A DNA stretch of 64,000 nucleotides from Petunia secreta (Eukaryota > Streptophyta > Magnoliopsida > Solanales > Solanaceae), in contig JARKIP010000065.1 in NCBI GenBank assembly GCA_029990175.1, positions 3,848,501 through 3,912,500 of the forward strand, read 5' to 3'. Below are positions 23,271 through 35,440 of the stretch, one piece after another. Each line of letters starts with the position of its first letter. Within the stretch, counting starts at the first letter, position 1. Position numbers and translations under genes: made by a program. The notes under the pieces were generated by a model. It was not told the origin of the DNA. It did not search any database and saw only the letters and a program-made list of their open reading frames with translations.

Positions 23271-24875
23271 TTTTTTTTTTTGCCTTAACGATAGTCCCTT
23301 CTAAGTTGCATTCTTCATCCAACTCGATCAGGTTCACCCTACTGTCTCCATGATTAGGCAAACGATTTTTGTGCACGTTTGGAGTCTTCAAGTGTATTAC
23401 CTTTTGGTCAATCAAGTCTTGTATCTTGTCCCTCAAGGCGTAGCACTTTTCAGTACCGTGACCAGGTCCTCCAGAGTGATAGGCACAAGTTTTGGTTTGA
23501 TCAAAGTAGGGTGTCATTCTATCTGACATTTTGAATTGCACGGGTTGTATATGACCAGCTGCTTTGAGTCTCTCGAACAACTGAGTGCGAGATTCAGCCA
23601 ATAGGGTGTAGTTTCTTTTGGGTCTTGGGTTGTTATTAGCGTGAGGCCTTGGTGAATAGGTGTTGGTATTTTGGTAGTTGGGACTTTGTGGGTAGGCTGG
23701 TCTTTGTGGTGGTGGGTTTTGGTATATGGGCTGGGTGTTATAGACTAGGTAGGTGGATGTAGGTGGTATGTATGGGTAGGAGGGAGGAGGTGTCTGGTAG
23801 TAGTGATTGTGAGTAGGGGAGTGGTCAAGTGATGCAGCCACGAAGGAGACGTCGTCCTTCTTCTTTCTTGAGGTAGTAGTGCTGCCAGCTTGTAGTGCTT
23901 TGTTAGCAGCTTGTAATGCGGCCATGCTAATAATTCTTCCAGTCTTCAATCCATCTTCTACCATATCACCAATCTTGATCAACTCTCCAAACGTCTTGTC
24001 TTGCAGATTCAACATTTTTTCAAAGTAGATATCTTCTTGTATGCGAATGAAAGTTGCCACTATCTCAGCATCTTCCATGGGAGGCTGGACCTTGGCGGCT
24101 TCAGACCTCCATCTAGTTGCAAATTCTCTAAAGGTCTCAGTGGGCTTGTTCTTCAGCTTCTCTAAGTAGAACCGATCGAGCATAGTGTTAGTGTTATGAC
24201 CAAAACTGTCAACAAAGTCCCGAGCCATTGCTTCCCAGTTCTCCATTTCTTTGTTTGTTGCTTAGAGTACCATACCAGCACATCTCCAGTCAAACTGCGG
24301 TTGAACAGCTGCATGCGAATCTTTTCGTCATGTCCAGCCCCAATCAGCTTGTCACAGTAAGATCTTAAAAGAGCCATTGGGTCTCCACTGCCATCGAACA
24401 TGTTTAACTTTGGTGTCTTGTAGCCTTCAGGCAGTTTAAAGTCAGGATACAAGCAGAGATCCGCATAAGCTAATCCTTGGGTTCCCTTAGTGCCTTGGAG
24501 TTGTTTGAAATTTTCAACCAGCCATTGGACTTGCTCTTTGGTGCTGTCTAGGTCTTCCTTAGTCCATGCGTACATTTCATGGTCCTTGGTGGGTGATGCG
24601 ATGGTTTTGGTTTCAACGGTGAAGGCGGGTAAGTTGTTTTGTGGTGCTTTTGGTGGTGCAGTGTGGGTAGGGTAAGGAATGTCTCTTTCGGGGTAAAGTG
24701 GATCTTTGTCGTTAGGGCGAGCAGTTTGGCTTGGTTCAGTGATCTTATCAGTACAGGCCAGAGGGATCCTATTCTCCAACTCAAGCAGCCTCTGGTCCAA
24801 CCTAGCGTAGCTTTCATAGGCGACCACGCCTTACTTCTCAGGAGTTCCATTTCCAACTTTGTCGAACTCAGCCAT
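23227..24875 (-). pseudogene. gag: Gag pseudogene of element A
   Basis: This would be the structural polyprotein of the virus-like particle. The ATG at 24875 gives MAEFDKVGNGTPEK, followed at once by a TAA. The frame continues GVVAYESYARLDQRLLELEN. The core has DLCLYPDFKLPEGYK and GDPMALLRSYCDKLIGAG. A frameshift near 24240 leads to DRFYLEKLKNKPTETFREF and TRWRSEAAKVQPPM, then a Pro/Tyr/Gln-rich linker (about 23640-23810). The zinc-knuckle-like CAYHSGGPGHGTEKCYALRD is at about 23430-23490. It is clearly homologous to the gag of B and keeps more of the C-terminal end. Confidence 0.87.
23271..23281 (-). other. A11 homopolymer at the gag-protease junction
   Basis: The minus strand reads GGCA then a run totalling 11 A, then GGTACC. 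Gag enters as KAKKKRYQPP and stops soon after. Protease coding (VPATASVTQ) is in another frame. A run of 9 or 12 would join them. It is either a simple length mutation or a slippage site. Confidence 0.7.
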
Positions 24876-25321
24876 TATATTTTGTCTTGTCCTTGTCCTT
24901 ATAGGTAACGGGAGAGGTTTTGGGATCGATCCTTTGGACCTCAACTGGTGTTACGGTGCGGCCAGAATGCACAAACCAAACTATCAGGGACTTGGGAACT
25001 GACACATCAAAAACAAGAGGATAAAATGTGAGTATACGTTAGTTTAAATAAAATCGCGTCCTATCATGCATGGGACCTCTTTTGTGCCAGAGGTGGGCCT
25101 ATCGCAGATTCGAAGTAACGTTTGCACCAAACACATCATTTTGTTTGAATAAACATGATCATTACTAGTCTAAATCCCAAAAATAACGAAATTTTATTTA
25201 ATTTACTTGTCTTTATTACAACCACTAGTGACTCGATTAAGATGAAAATGACAACAAAGAAAGGACAAGACGACTCGACTCGATACGACTACACTAGGTG
25301 CTAAGCAAAGAGACTTCATGT
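24876..25321 (-). other. Spacer between ORF1b and gag of element A
   Basis: About 450 non-coding bases contain the conserved leader hairpin (25067-25102). No reading frame with a recognisable product was seen. Confidence 0.6.
25067..25102 (-). promoter_or_regulatory. Conserved leader hairpin of element A
   Basis: The minus strand reads GATAGGCCCACCTCTGGCAC then AAAAGAGGTCCCATGCATGA. ACCTCT pairs perfectly with AGAGGT around GGCACAAA. It is the same element as in B, C and E. It lies about 190 bases upstream of the gag start, the same relative place as in B. Confidence 0.65.
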
Positions 25322-26949
25322 TCAAATATCAGCTCCAGCGTCTTCGTTGTCCTCTTTGGCTTCTTCCTTGGGTTTGTGAGCAAAACTAATGAGCGGAGGA
25401 TCAACAAATATTTCCAGCAGGTCTTTCCCAGCCTCCATGTCACCCAGAGCTTTTACGAGGAACTCGCAGATTTCTAATCCTCTTGCTTCCTTCTCCTCCA
25501 GTGGTACTGACTTAAAATACTCTCCACATCCTTTGAGCAAATCTTGTAAATTCCCAGCGGCTTGCCTTGCAGTCATGACCTTGCCAGTCCAATACTTGAG
25601 TTCGTCCCCTTTGATCTTATATTTGTATTTCTTCCTCATTTGCCTCTCTTGTGTCACCCTTAACTCCTTGTTTCTTTGGTCAAACTCATGTTTCAGCTTC
25701 TTGTATTTCTCAGCAGCATTTAGAGTTTAGGCTTCCCTTTTCAGTATAGTCTTTGATCGATACTTTGCCTTATCTTTGCTGAGCCATTGAGGGTAAGCCA
25801 GTGTAGTTGTGGGTTTCACCCTACTGTCACGACCACGGCAAAACTGCATAGTAAGCCTTTTCTCCCATATTGCCAATATGATGAGAACCATCGGATGCTC
25901 GATGTCTTTTATGTCAAGGTTGAAACTTCTTCCCTCGGTCAACTACGGGGTTTGCTGTGTCATTCCCACTTGTCAAAGGATCCTTAGAGGAACATAGTGA
26001 TGAGTTCCTCGGAGTCCAATCAATGTCAAGAAGGTGATGTCCTGACCTTGCATGGAGACAACGAAACCAGCACAATTTTCATTCACCCATTGTACCTCTT
26101 GCAATTTTTCGAGCTTGGTGTACCAACCTTCTATGTTTGTGGGGTGTTCCCATGCCACTGTTACAGCCATACGGGTGCTATGTGAGCGGATCTCTCCGTT
26201 CCCAGATGGTTTTAGTGCTATAGTGCTGACAGGGACGCTATGCAAGTGCTCTATCAACTATATTTGCAGCAACAAGTTACACCCTTCGAAAAAGTCTCCT
26301 CCTCTCTTACATTTGGTTAAGGCCCTATAAACTTCCCCCAAAATCAGTGGAACCAAGCTTACTTGACATTTGAAAGAACCTCTGCACAAACCCTCTACTA
26401 CTCCCCCCAACCTTATGTCGATCTTTTCTCCCTTCTCGGGGAAAACTATGCTTCCTAGAAAGGCAACGATGAAAGCATTGGATTCGGTCCATTCCCGATC
26501 TTGAACTTCCCACGCCCCATTCCATTCTTGTCTAAGTGTCGGATCTCCAAACCTAGAATGCAAGTATTCCAACGTGACTTTTCCATCAATCACTCGACAT
26601 ATAGATCATAAGGGGCTCTTAGCAAATCAACGAACTCTTTAGGTTCCATGTCTCGGAGATAAATCATAGTCTCGGGTCCGGGCTCTAACCCTGCTAGCCC
26701 TCCAAATTCTTCCAACATTAGTGCCAGCTCGAAACCATTGAAATGAAATACAACCCTTTTTTAGTCCCAGAAATGTGTAGCAGCTTCAACCAAACCAGTC
26801 ATGGCAGTGTAATTTTTTAGAGCTATCAATTCCCCCAACATCTTTTGAACATGAGCTTTGCTGACAACGGCCAAATCCTCCCACCAAAGTCTTATCAAAT
26901 GAGGAGGTCGGGAAAAGATCTCAAATTGGAGAGTACCCTTTGCAGCCAT
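25322..26949 (-). pseudogene. ORF1b of element A (second, gag-proximal ORF1 copy)
   Basis: The ATG at 26949 gives MAAKGTLQFEIFSRPPHLIR. After THFWD a stop follows, but the frame continues with VFHFNGFELALMLEEFGGLAG. Next come VTLEYLHSRFGDPTLRQEW, then LILGEVYRALTKCKRGGDFF, a stop, IGLRGTHHYVPLRIL, and a C-terminal Lys/Glu-rich stretch (25322-25657, CGEYFKSVPLEEKEARGLEI). Several stops and frameshifts break it. It matches ORF1a in order and motifs (FWD, VF-F--ELxLMLEE, EVYRAL-CKRG--FFxGCNLLLQ, GLRG-xxYxPLR). It resembles the plant retroelement ORF1 family (a DUF7745-like protein, from memory). The function is unknown. Confidence 0.7.
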
Positions 26950-27336
26950 AGTCTAAAAACAAAACAAAAAAAAAAGGTAAAGAACAAAACATCCTTACAG
27001 TTTTGATCATGTTTAAACAGGCCATCAATGTTTCATGCAAATATTTCTTCGAATCAATATAGGGATGCAATTTGTCTCTTTTTGGGTTAAAAATCCTTTT
27101 GACATTTGGCGTAGGTTTACTATTTGACTATTACGTGCCAAGGACATACAGCCTTCCTAGATTTGTCGTTATGCAAAGAAAATGAACACACATTTTGTTG
27201 CCAATTATTCTCATAAATTCCGCAAAATTTGAATATCAGTACATGATAACTTTTGAAAAAGTAAAGTACAAAAGAAAAAGGAATGAAAAAGACACTTTGA
27301 CGAGGCAGCACACTCCCTTTCCAACTTGGCCCTCTT
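26950..27336 (-). other. Spacer between the two ORF1 copies of element A
   Basis: This contains GCCAAGGACATACAGCCTTC near 27128, also found in the leader of B (about 6838). It is otherwise AT-rich with no coding signal. Confidence 0.55.
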
Positions 27337-28838
27337 TTATTCTCGTGTAAACTCCTTGACTTCTTCCATAGCTTTGGTTAAGTATCCTTTGGCTGCTACC
27401 AAGTGTAGGATGTCTACTTCTGCACTATCCGAGTTCCATTGCTCAAGTTTTGTTTCCAATTCCTCTATCTTTTCCTCTAGTTCTAATGTACGCTTCTTCC
27501 ACACTTCAATCTCTTCTTTGTTTTCCTTATCCATCTCGACCGCTTTCAACATGAACTCTCGGTACAGAATTTGAGCCTCTGCCTCATGATCTCTTATGTT
27601 ATTTCAACGACTTGGCCCCACTACCACATTTCCCTTTATACTAGAGCGTAACCAGCTTTTGTAGTTTGTTCGCATCCAGTGTTGTATCTATCAAGCGCTA
27701 GCAACGCTTCTTCCATGACTTATCTTCCTACCCATGGCTTCCTAATGCTCTTGACCCTTGGAACAACATCTTCAGTGTAGTCAAATTGGTAGTCTTTCGT
27801 GTCAGGTATTAATGGTACGATTTGTTTGCTCCCTGCTTGCCTCATTACTCTTAGCGGTTGATAAGGTTGGAGGCCTCTTAACCCCATAAGTATCACAAAG
27901 GATGCCTTTTCAGAGCTAATGATAAAATCTTATGAAGGAAACCAAGTGTACATCCACTGAATTGAGTCCTCCGTTATGTTTTCGAACAATTTTACCCTTT
28001 TATCTGTATTGCTTGGCTGCTTGAGTTTTGAAACCCCATACCGTTCCCCAATTAAATAGTTGCAACCAGTTGGTTTGGACAATGCTTGCACACCTCTTGC
28101 TTTCCTTAAATGTTCTTTGAACCATGCTTGTAGTAAAAGATTACACCCTTGGAAATATTTTGCTCCTCTCTTGCAACAACCTAGAGCTCGATAAATCTCT
28201 GCAACTATCATAGGAACTATGGTATACGATAACTATCAATTCCGTTGAACACTGCATCGGCAACCATGACGAGTCTTGAACATATGTCGTGACTTGAACT
28301 CTCGGGGAAGACCATCACCCCTAAGAAACAAACGGCAAATGCAAGCGGTCTAGCCCTCCTCCAAACACCATAGGACTCGAACTCCTTCTTATGACTATCA
28401 TACGCCCTCAAATGCCCAAACCGGGTGTAAAAATAGGAAAATGGGATCTTTTTTTTTTTGTAAAAATCCCACGTCCACACTTGCTACCATTCCTAACTTC
28501 TTACGAAACTCGTCAGCTGTGGGGACGCTAGGTGCTAGTATGCGACCCCTTTGCCAGCGATGTTTGTCTAACCCCGAGTATGACACAAACCCCCGTATTT
28601 CTTCCAACAAAGGTGTTAATTCGATATCTCCAAACCTAAACACGTTCAATTCTTCATCCCAAAACGACACTGATGCTTCGATCATCTCCCTACATGGTTC
28701 CATTTCTAATAGTGAAACCAAATGACCCAAGTGTTGACGTACATCGATTTGCTCCCCCAGTGACAAGTTGCTACAACAATTAGTTAAAAAAGGAGGTGCA
28801 CCCATAGTCATTCCAAAACGATGAAACTTTTGACTCAT
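27337..28838 (-). pseudogene. ORF1a of element A (first, PBS-proximal ORF1 copy)
   Basis: The ATG at 28838 gives MSQKFHRFGMTMGAPPF. The order is LGHLVSLLEMEPCREMIEAS, FWDEELNVFRFGDIELTPLL, then a frameshift near 28440, FGHLRAYDSHKKEFESYGVW, LAFAVCFLGVMVFPE, another break near 28215, and IVAEIYRALGCCKRGAKYF. GLRGLQPYQPLRVMRQ and PDTKDYQFDYTEDVVPRVK follow, and a coiled-coil-like end (27337-27552, LELEEKIEELETKLEQW). It shares its motif order with ORF1b but is clearly divergent from it. Ogre elements are defined partly by an extra ORF1 upstream of gag. The function is not known. Confidence 0.72.
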
Positions 28839-29458
28839 TGTGACCTAAAAACAAAGAAGGAATAAAATTTTAGAATCCCATCCCTTTTGAGAATAATTGA
28901 ACAAATCAAAATGCATTTTCTTTTTTGTTTTCTATCTACTTTTTTTTTCTTTTCTCTCAAATGCACATAATCAGGTCCAAACGTCCCTTTGGGGTCGCAA
29001 AACCCGTTTAGGTAGTTTGGATAAGTTGAAAACTAGTCAGCTCACGGGGAGCCCTTTCCTACGGCATGATGCATGCTCATTACAATAGAACAGTGGTGTA
29101 ATTCTAGACACGGTTCCCTAAGGTGGACGGCCAAGGAGTGGGATCATTTGTAATTGTTGGTTGTACCACGGACCAACTATAGTCCAACATGTCCCTCTTA
29201 AATGTTGTTTTGGTGGTGAAGCGACCGTGGGATCCACGTGAATGCCGTGTGTGTATGAAGTGTTGTTTCCGAGGAGTGGGGAAATATGAGTGAAATGTGC
29301 AAAATATCACATAAAGAATTCAATACAATAAATAAATAAAGTAAAAATAAAAACAAAAAAGGAAGCCAAGTTAGTACGACAATAATAATAATGAATAACA
29401 GGATAATGATTAAATAAATCCCGAAAGTAAAGATTCGTTATCGTTAGGACTTTGAGTA
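28839..29458 (-). other. Leader of element A
   Basis: This lies between the PBS and ORF1a. It carries the GGTCCGTGGTAC motif (29156-29177) and a block near 28979-29010 (TTTGGGGTCGCAAAACCCG) shared with B at 7380-7410. A 68-residue frame (29104-29310) has no recognised motif. Confidence 0.6.
29156..29177 (-). promoter_or_regulatory. Conserved GGTCCGTGGTAC leader motif of element A
   Basis: The same 22-base inverted repeat as in B: on the minus strand GTTGGTCCGTGGTAC then AACCAAC, with GTTGGT/ACCAAC arms. It lies about 280 bases downstream of the PBS. Confidence 0.55.
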
Positions 29459-29476
29459 TCCCCAGCAGAGTCGCCA
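29459..29476 (-). other. Primer-binding site of element A (tRNA-Arg type)
   Basis: The minus strand reads TGGCGACTCTGCTGGGGA, one transition (C to T) from the 18 bases in B and C, three bases from the LTR. Confidence 0.75.
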
Positions 29477-29479
29477 TTC

Positions 29480-32400
29480 TGTCATACCCGATTTTGGACT
29501 CAATTCGAGGCGAGTCGGGTTTCGGATTTGACTGGGTAAACTCGTTTGAGTTTAGATGTTGGAGTTGCCACCTAATATAATTTCTAAGGCGTATTAGGTC
29601 ACCTGATGCCTTAAGTCAAGTTTAAGTAGGTCTACTATTCCTATCTCGGAGATTCCAAGTGAGGCAAAGAAGTCCAAGTGAGGCAAAGAAGAAGGTGTTA
29701 GGCACTTCCCCAAGTCCCACAAAAAGTGGTTACCGTCCGAGTCTTAATTTTGGGATATAAACAGCGTATATTGTCGTACATATCAACTTGGAAGTTTAAT
29801 TTAGCACTTTAACTAAAGGTATAACACACATACAAATGACTTTCACATTCGACTTATGTTTAAGCCTAATCGTGTCTATGGCCACTAATGTCAAAAGCCT
29901 AATCGTAAACAAAAGTTATCATACAAATGGGTATTCAATTTCAACTGACATACACACTTGGAAAAGAATATTTACATAAATAGTCTATTTTGCAAATACA
30001 GTTCGGATTTTAGCAAAACCCAAGAGGGAATTTGTTTTAAAACAAAATGTCGGCCATTTAGGGTCTGTATGACCCATCATTAATTGTCGAGCCCTAACCT
30101 TAATGGCCTTTTTGTGTTGGGGTCAGATTTTGGAAATATATATGTGGAGGGGTTGTTTTTGAAAAACGGATTCACAAAAGCACATAAATGCAGATAAGGG
30201 GGCTGTCGCACGTAATAGTATACATATAAGTATTAGGCACAAAAATATATGGTCCAAATCATAGTTATAACTTAAGAAAATATCTTTAGGATGTATAAAC
30301 GACCCCTAAGCTTTATACACCCCTATACACTATTAGATTAGTGTATAGGAACGTTTTGAGTGATCAAAAATAGTTTATGCACATAAAAGGCCTTTTCTGA
30401 AAATACTTTTGGGCCTAGATCATTTATGCAAAAAGAGGGGCCACAGCAGTTTTCATAAACAGTCCATACTAAGCGTAAATAGCACAAAATAGCCCCTGTT
30501 TTAGGAGTTCAAATTATGATACAAACTAATCATACTTCTGATGTACTTTAAGTGTGGAAATACTTTTAATGAAGATAAGATTTAAAACATATTGTCAAAA
30601 CAGTCAGTTTTCATGAAAAGCAATCAATCTTGAATCACTTTCTCTTAAGTCTAGGCATGATGCATTGTACACAAGGGAGAAGGTGCAAGAGAATGGCTCC
30701 TGGGTAGCCAGTTTTGTAGAACACCATTATTGTACCCTGTTTTAAAAGATACAGGCAGGGCACCTAGCAAATATACAAATTTTAGGGGGGCAGTTCCTAA
30801 GGGGAACACAAAAAGAGAAGGGGTATTGGCCAAGGGAAGAAGGCCATGTTCCTCAAAGATTAGGGAAGTATCTAGTTCTCAAAGGTCAGAAGTATCAACA
30901 GTCAAAGGTTCCTTATTCCAGAACCATCAGAACCAGTTTAGGTAGTTCAAACATTGGCTTTATTGAACCCTCCAGGTTCTCCTGTACACAGTAGGGCATA
31001 ATAAGGTCTACATGAGACCAAATACAGCTGCAACCAAACAGAGTTAGCAGGGATGGGGAATGGGAAAGGCTTGAATCAAAAGGACATTGGCCAGTAACTC
31101 CTTTGAACATATGCAGTCAGGGCACCCTTTAACAAAGGTGTAGGAATCCCAGAAGAACGCATTCCAAAACTAAGTACAGCAGAGATGATGCAAGTCAAGT
31201 TGAGGACACACACACACACACATAGATGTCACAGTTGATCAGAGAGTGAACATCAGCCTTACTATTTTCAATTACATCTCCTTAGCAAACATAGACATGA
31301 TTTCAAGGGTGCAGGGATTTCTTAGGATTATCAGCATATCCAGAACCCAAGGCAAGACCAAGCATACAAGTAGTTTAAATAAAACAGGAACAGAATAAGC
31401 ATATGTAGACACACATAGATGATAGTAAGTGAAAGAATACCTTTGAGTATTACGAAGCTAATATGGATGCAGACAGCAGGAAAAGAAAGCAGGACCAGTA
31501 CTCAACACAAGCAGTAGTGATCTTGCCAGGAAAGCAAGTAAACAAAAGAACCGAATGCCAAAAGTAAGTATACCAGTGTGTTTCTTACTTTTTTCCAGTG
31601 TTCAGAACATTTTTTTTTAGTCGAGAAAGAGAAGCGTTTATATAGGCATAGTAGGGGTTTGAAAAGCAACGGGAAAAAAATTAATAAGGCAAGAAATACA
31701 GCTTTCCAAGAATAACAGGGGACAAACTGAGTCAATCTTCCAAAAATAGGGAAGTCAATCCCAAATTCTAAGGCCAATCAATCCTGAATTGATTTGAAAA
31801 CCTTCCCCTCACACTTAACCTAGTCCAGATTCACAAATCCCCCCACAAACATGTTTGAACCTCAATAGATTTCAAAACATAAATGTCAATGATCATGCTA
31901 ATTTCTTTCTAGATTCTAACCACAGATTCTAATCAAACATTAAACAAAATCCCTTGAATCATGCAAATCACCCCCACCAGTTCAGGTTTTAATAAAACAA
32001 TTCAAATAATACACAGTATGATTGTTCATACGGTTTAAGCAAACTATAGCAATTTCTGAATTTCAGATTCAACATAGAATTTAACCTTAACCATGTTGAA
32101 GTCAAAGCGTAAATAGGTTCATTATGATGTCCAAATAAATCAACAGTTCAAAGAGGTTATAAATCTTGCGGATCAATTAATTAACAATTGAAACAATAAT
32201 CATGCTAATTCAAAGAGACATAGGAGATGTAATTTCACACAAATTTCACAAAAAATCCCAAAAAAAAAGTAAGGTTACCCGTTTACCATAACCGGGTCGA
32301 TCGCGACCCGTTATGAAATTGACTTCGCGTGGGGTTTCTTACCCCGTTTAAGCAATATCATCTCTAAATTGACGACCTGAGCCCCGCCGGAGGCATGTCC

Positions 32401-33120
32401 CGGCGGTGGTGTCACAGTCATCAAAAGATGAATCTCGCCCTTGCCCAAACATCCTCAAAACTATATGGGTTTTGTAGCGGACTTCGAGGGGAATACGGTG
32501 ATGTTATTTTTCCGGCTAAAATGGCGGAAAATTGATCGAAAAGAGGGTGGCGATTTGTTTTGCCAAAGGAAAGTGAGAAAGTATCTCTCAGAACCAACGC
32601 GGGGGAAAATGGGTTGTCGCGTAGGGTAGATTAGGAATTTTGATTTATTCAGCCGTTGGATCAAATCAACGGAGGGTTAGGATTAAGCCACGTAGGCGCG
32701 AAGGTGGCAAAATAAGCTAATGTGTGCATGTGACGTGTAATATATATGTGTATATGTATTTATGCATATATATTGTATATTTGGTGTATAAATAGGTATA
32801 AAAATAGTATAAAATGGACTTAAAATATAGAAAAATTAGGAAATTAATTTTAAAATATTAGGAAGGCTAAAATGCGTAAAAATTTTAATTTTGAGGCTTA
32901 AAACAATTTTAGATAATTTTGTCAAAAATAGAAGTAATTGCGATAATTGTAAAAACAGCTAATGGTTTGAGATGATGCTTTGAAAATGGCCTCAATTTCC
33001 AGGCTATTATGATTAGATAATTTGAAAAGAATAGACGAGGTGGGAATGGATACACAAACGTGTGTGAAATTCAAGAATTGTTAATTTTGAAAATAGGAGG
33101 GACAAAATTGGGTGTCAATA
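29480..33120 (-). mobile_element. 5' LTR of element A
   Basis: It starts TGTCATACCCG and ends GGGTGTCAATA on the plus strand, with CA mutated to TA at the outer end. It is 157 bases longer than the 3' LTR. One reason is a block near 30378-30440 (CACATAAAAGGCCTTTTCTG) that is shortened in the other copy. TATA is at about 31635-31646 and the GC-rich palindrome at 32293-32310. No gene was seen inside. Confidence 0.9.
32293..32310. promoter_or_regulatory. Perfect GC-rich palindrome in the A 5' LTR
   Basis: CGGGTCGATCGCGACCCG is identical to 12547-12564, although the flanking sequence differs by substitutions and small indels. Confidence 0.7.
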
Positions 33121-33121
33121 T

Positions 33122-34602
33122 TTCAGAGCTGTGTAAGCTGTATTAGAGGTGTAAGGCTGTGTATTCAGTCTATCAGTGTCTAAGCCCTGAGGTGCAGAAG
33201 AGAAGAAGGGAGTCTGAAGCTGTTTTCCCCGTGTCTGTGCCTAGTGTTGTCAGCTTCTTCCTCTTTATAGTGTTAGGCAAGGGCAATGAAATCCTAAGAA
33301 TTATGCTAACAGATTCGTCCATCCTCCTATTCAGCTTGTGATTGTGTGTTATAAAGGGAAGAAACTTGCAACATACATGTCCAGGTTCATCATAATTTTA
33401 AAACGACCATAGTATTAATGCATTTAATCAGATTCCCAAAATTAGAAACAGATAGTCGAGTTAAGCATCTAGATGAGATAAGCTATAGATTCAATAATAT
33501 TTGAAAAGCCCTAACTTAAAATCGACATAGGCATTCCAGATATCCTTTCAACTAGGCCAAGAGAAAATGGAGAATATTCATCTCGTGAACGATTCAGGCG
33601 TAATAAAAGAAAGAAATAACCTGATTTGTGAACCCGTGCTTTTCATTTGTGATGATTTTGTATGATTCTTGTCATTTCTGATCCGGATTTGTAGTGATTC
33701 ATACCCAATTTCCTTGTTCCTATTCTGGATTCCACGAGGTAAAAGAGAAAGAGAGGAGGACTCACCCCCGTGGAATCAGAGATAGGAAAGAGGAGAGGGT
33801 AGCGGCAAGGTTAGTGGTGTTAACGGTGGAGGAGGTGGAGTTTTTGCGTGGCTGTGGTGGAACCTGGATGGGTTACGAGCAAAAGGGAAGAGAGGGAAAT
33901 GGGATCGGCAGCTGGATTTTAGGGGATAGGGGAGAGTAAGTTATTTTAGGGTTTAGGAGTGTGAGGGTATGTTTGGATATTAATAGGCAAGAAATGTGCT
34001 GAGCCGTTGGATCTGTGTCGTGCCACGTCAGGAGAGTATATGCGTGTGTATAATGTATATCAGGTGAGGAAACAATCAATTGTGCATTTTCAGGTGGTAC
34101 CTTGTGCTAAAGCGAGTTGTACCTGCGCATATTATGTGCATACTTGTGCTAAAAGTGTGTGAGACTTGGTGTAATAGAAATGGAATTGTAAAATGGCAAA
34201 ATGGCTAGTATTTAATTAAAATACTTATAAATATAAATAATTAGTATAAAAATAAGAAATTTTATAAATAATTATAAATAAATGTATTTAATTATAAATA
34301 AATATTGATGACCACAAATAATACTATGAGATATAATTAGCCATAAATAATTATTAAAATAATATCATAATGCATTAAATTGCACAAATAGCATACGTAT
34401 TTTAGAAAATAGCCTAAATAAATGCAATTACGTAATTATAATCGTAATTAAATAAATACTATATAAATAGGGGATTAATAATAATATTACACACGTAAAT
34501 GCTTGTTGTCTAATGCAGTTTTGGTAGGAAAATTACTATTATCGATTTTAATTAAATATAACCAAATTGCGAAAAATAGAGGGACAAAATTGGGTGTCAA
34601 CA
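33122..34602 (-). mobile_element. 5' LTR of element B, second part
   Basis: This is the continuation of the LTR that stops at 9887. It ends GGGACAAAATTGGGTGTCAA then CA at 34602. From 33892 it matches 637-1407 closely, including GAAATGGGATCG, AAGAAATGTGCTGAGCC and the terminal bases. An 81-residue plus frame at 33694-33939 is not conserved as a gene and is ignored. The TTCAG at 33122-33126 is the right target-site copy of A. Confidence 0.85.
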
Positions 34603-34780
34603 ATATATATATGTTCTAAACAATTGTAAAACTATACAATGAAGATAGTAACATATAAACAAGAGCGATCCGAACGACTGCATAAATGCGACATAAAATC
34701 ACTAAGATGTTCGAAAAGACTCTATAAAAGATAGAACAGCAAACATATATTCTGAACATACGGTTAATACTTTTACTTGT
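34603..34780. other. Unassigned AT-rich sequence between the B LTR and the 51-bp array
   Basis: About 180 bases with motifs such as GATGTTCGAAAAG and ATTCTGAACATA resemble the ATTCCGAACATG motifs that follow the array at 35441. No coding or RNA feature was seen. Confidence 0.5.
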
Positions 34781-35440
34781 AAAATTGGTCATGTATAGTG
34801 ATTATCACCATCATTTATCACTCTAACCAGTATACTTTGTCATGTGTAGTGATACACACCAACATTTATCTCTATTACTTTTATATTTGGTCATGTCTAG
34901 AGATGATCACCATTATTTATCACTCTAACTAGTATATTTGGTCATGTTTAGTGATGATCACCATCATTTATCACTCTAACTAGTATATTTTGTCATGTCT
35001 AATGATGATCATCATCATTTATCGCTCTAACTAGTATATTTGGTCATATGTAGTGATTATCACCAACATTTATCTCTCTTACTTTTATATTTGGTCATGT
35101 CTAGTGATGATCACCATCATTTATCACTCTACCTTGTATTGGTCATGTCTAGTGATAATCACCATCATTTATCTCTCTTACTTGTATATTTGGTCATATG
35201 TATTGATGATTACCAACATTTATCACTCTAACTAGTATATTTGGTCATCTGTAGTGATAATCACCATCATTATCTCTCTAACTAGTATATTTAGTCATGT
35301 CTAGAAAAAATCACAATCATTTATCACTCTAACTAGTATATTTGGTCATATGTAGTGACAATCACCATCATTTATTTCTCAAACTAGTATATTTTCTCTA
35401 ACTTGTGATGATCACCATCATTTATCACACGAACATAATC
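34781..35440. repeat. 51-bp satellite array, left copy
   Basis: About 13 units with consensus parts TTTGGTCATGTCTAGTGATG, ATCACCATCATTTATC and CTCTAACTAGTATA. Spacing is 51 bases, measured at 35042, 35093 and 35192, with one 48-base unit. Each unit holds the small inverted repeat GTGATGATCAC. It is the same family as 52683-54375. Confidence 0.9.

Noticed and set aside
34781..35440. CRISPR-like regular spacing of short repeats
   Set aside because: There are no unique spacers between repeats. The whole 51-base unit is repeated, there are no cas genes, and the setting is a plant nuclear genome.
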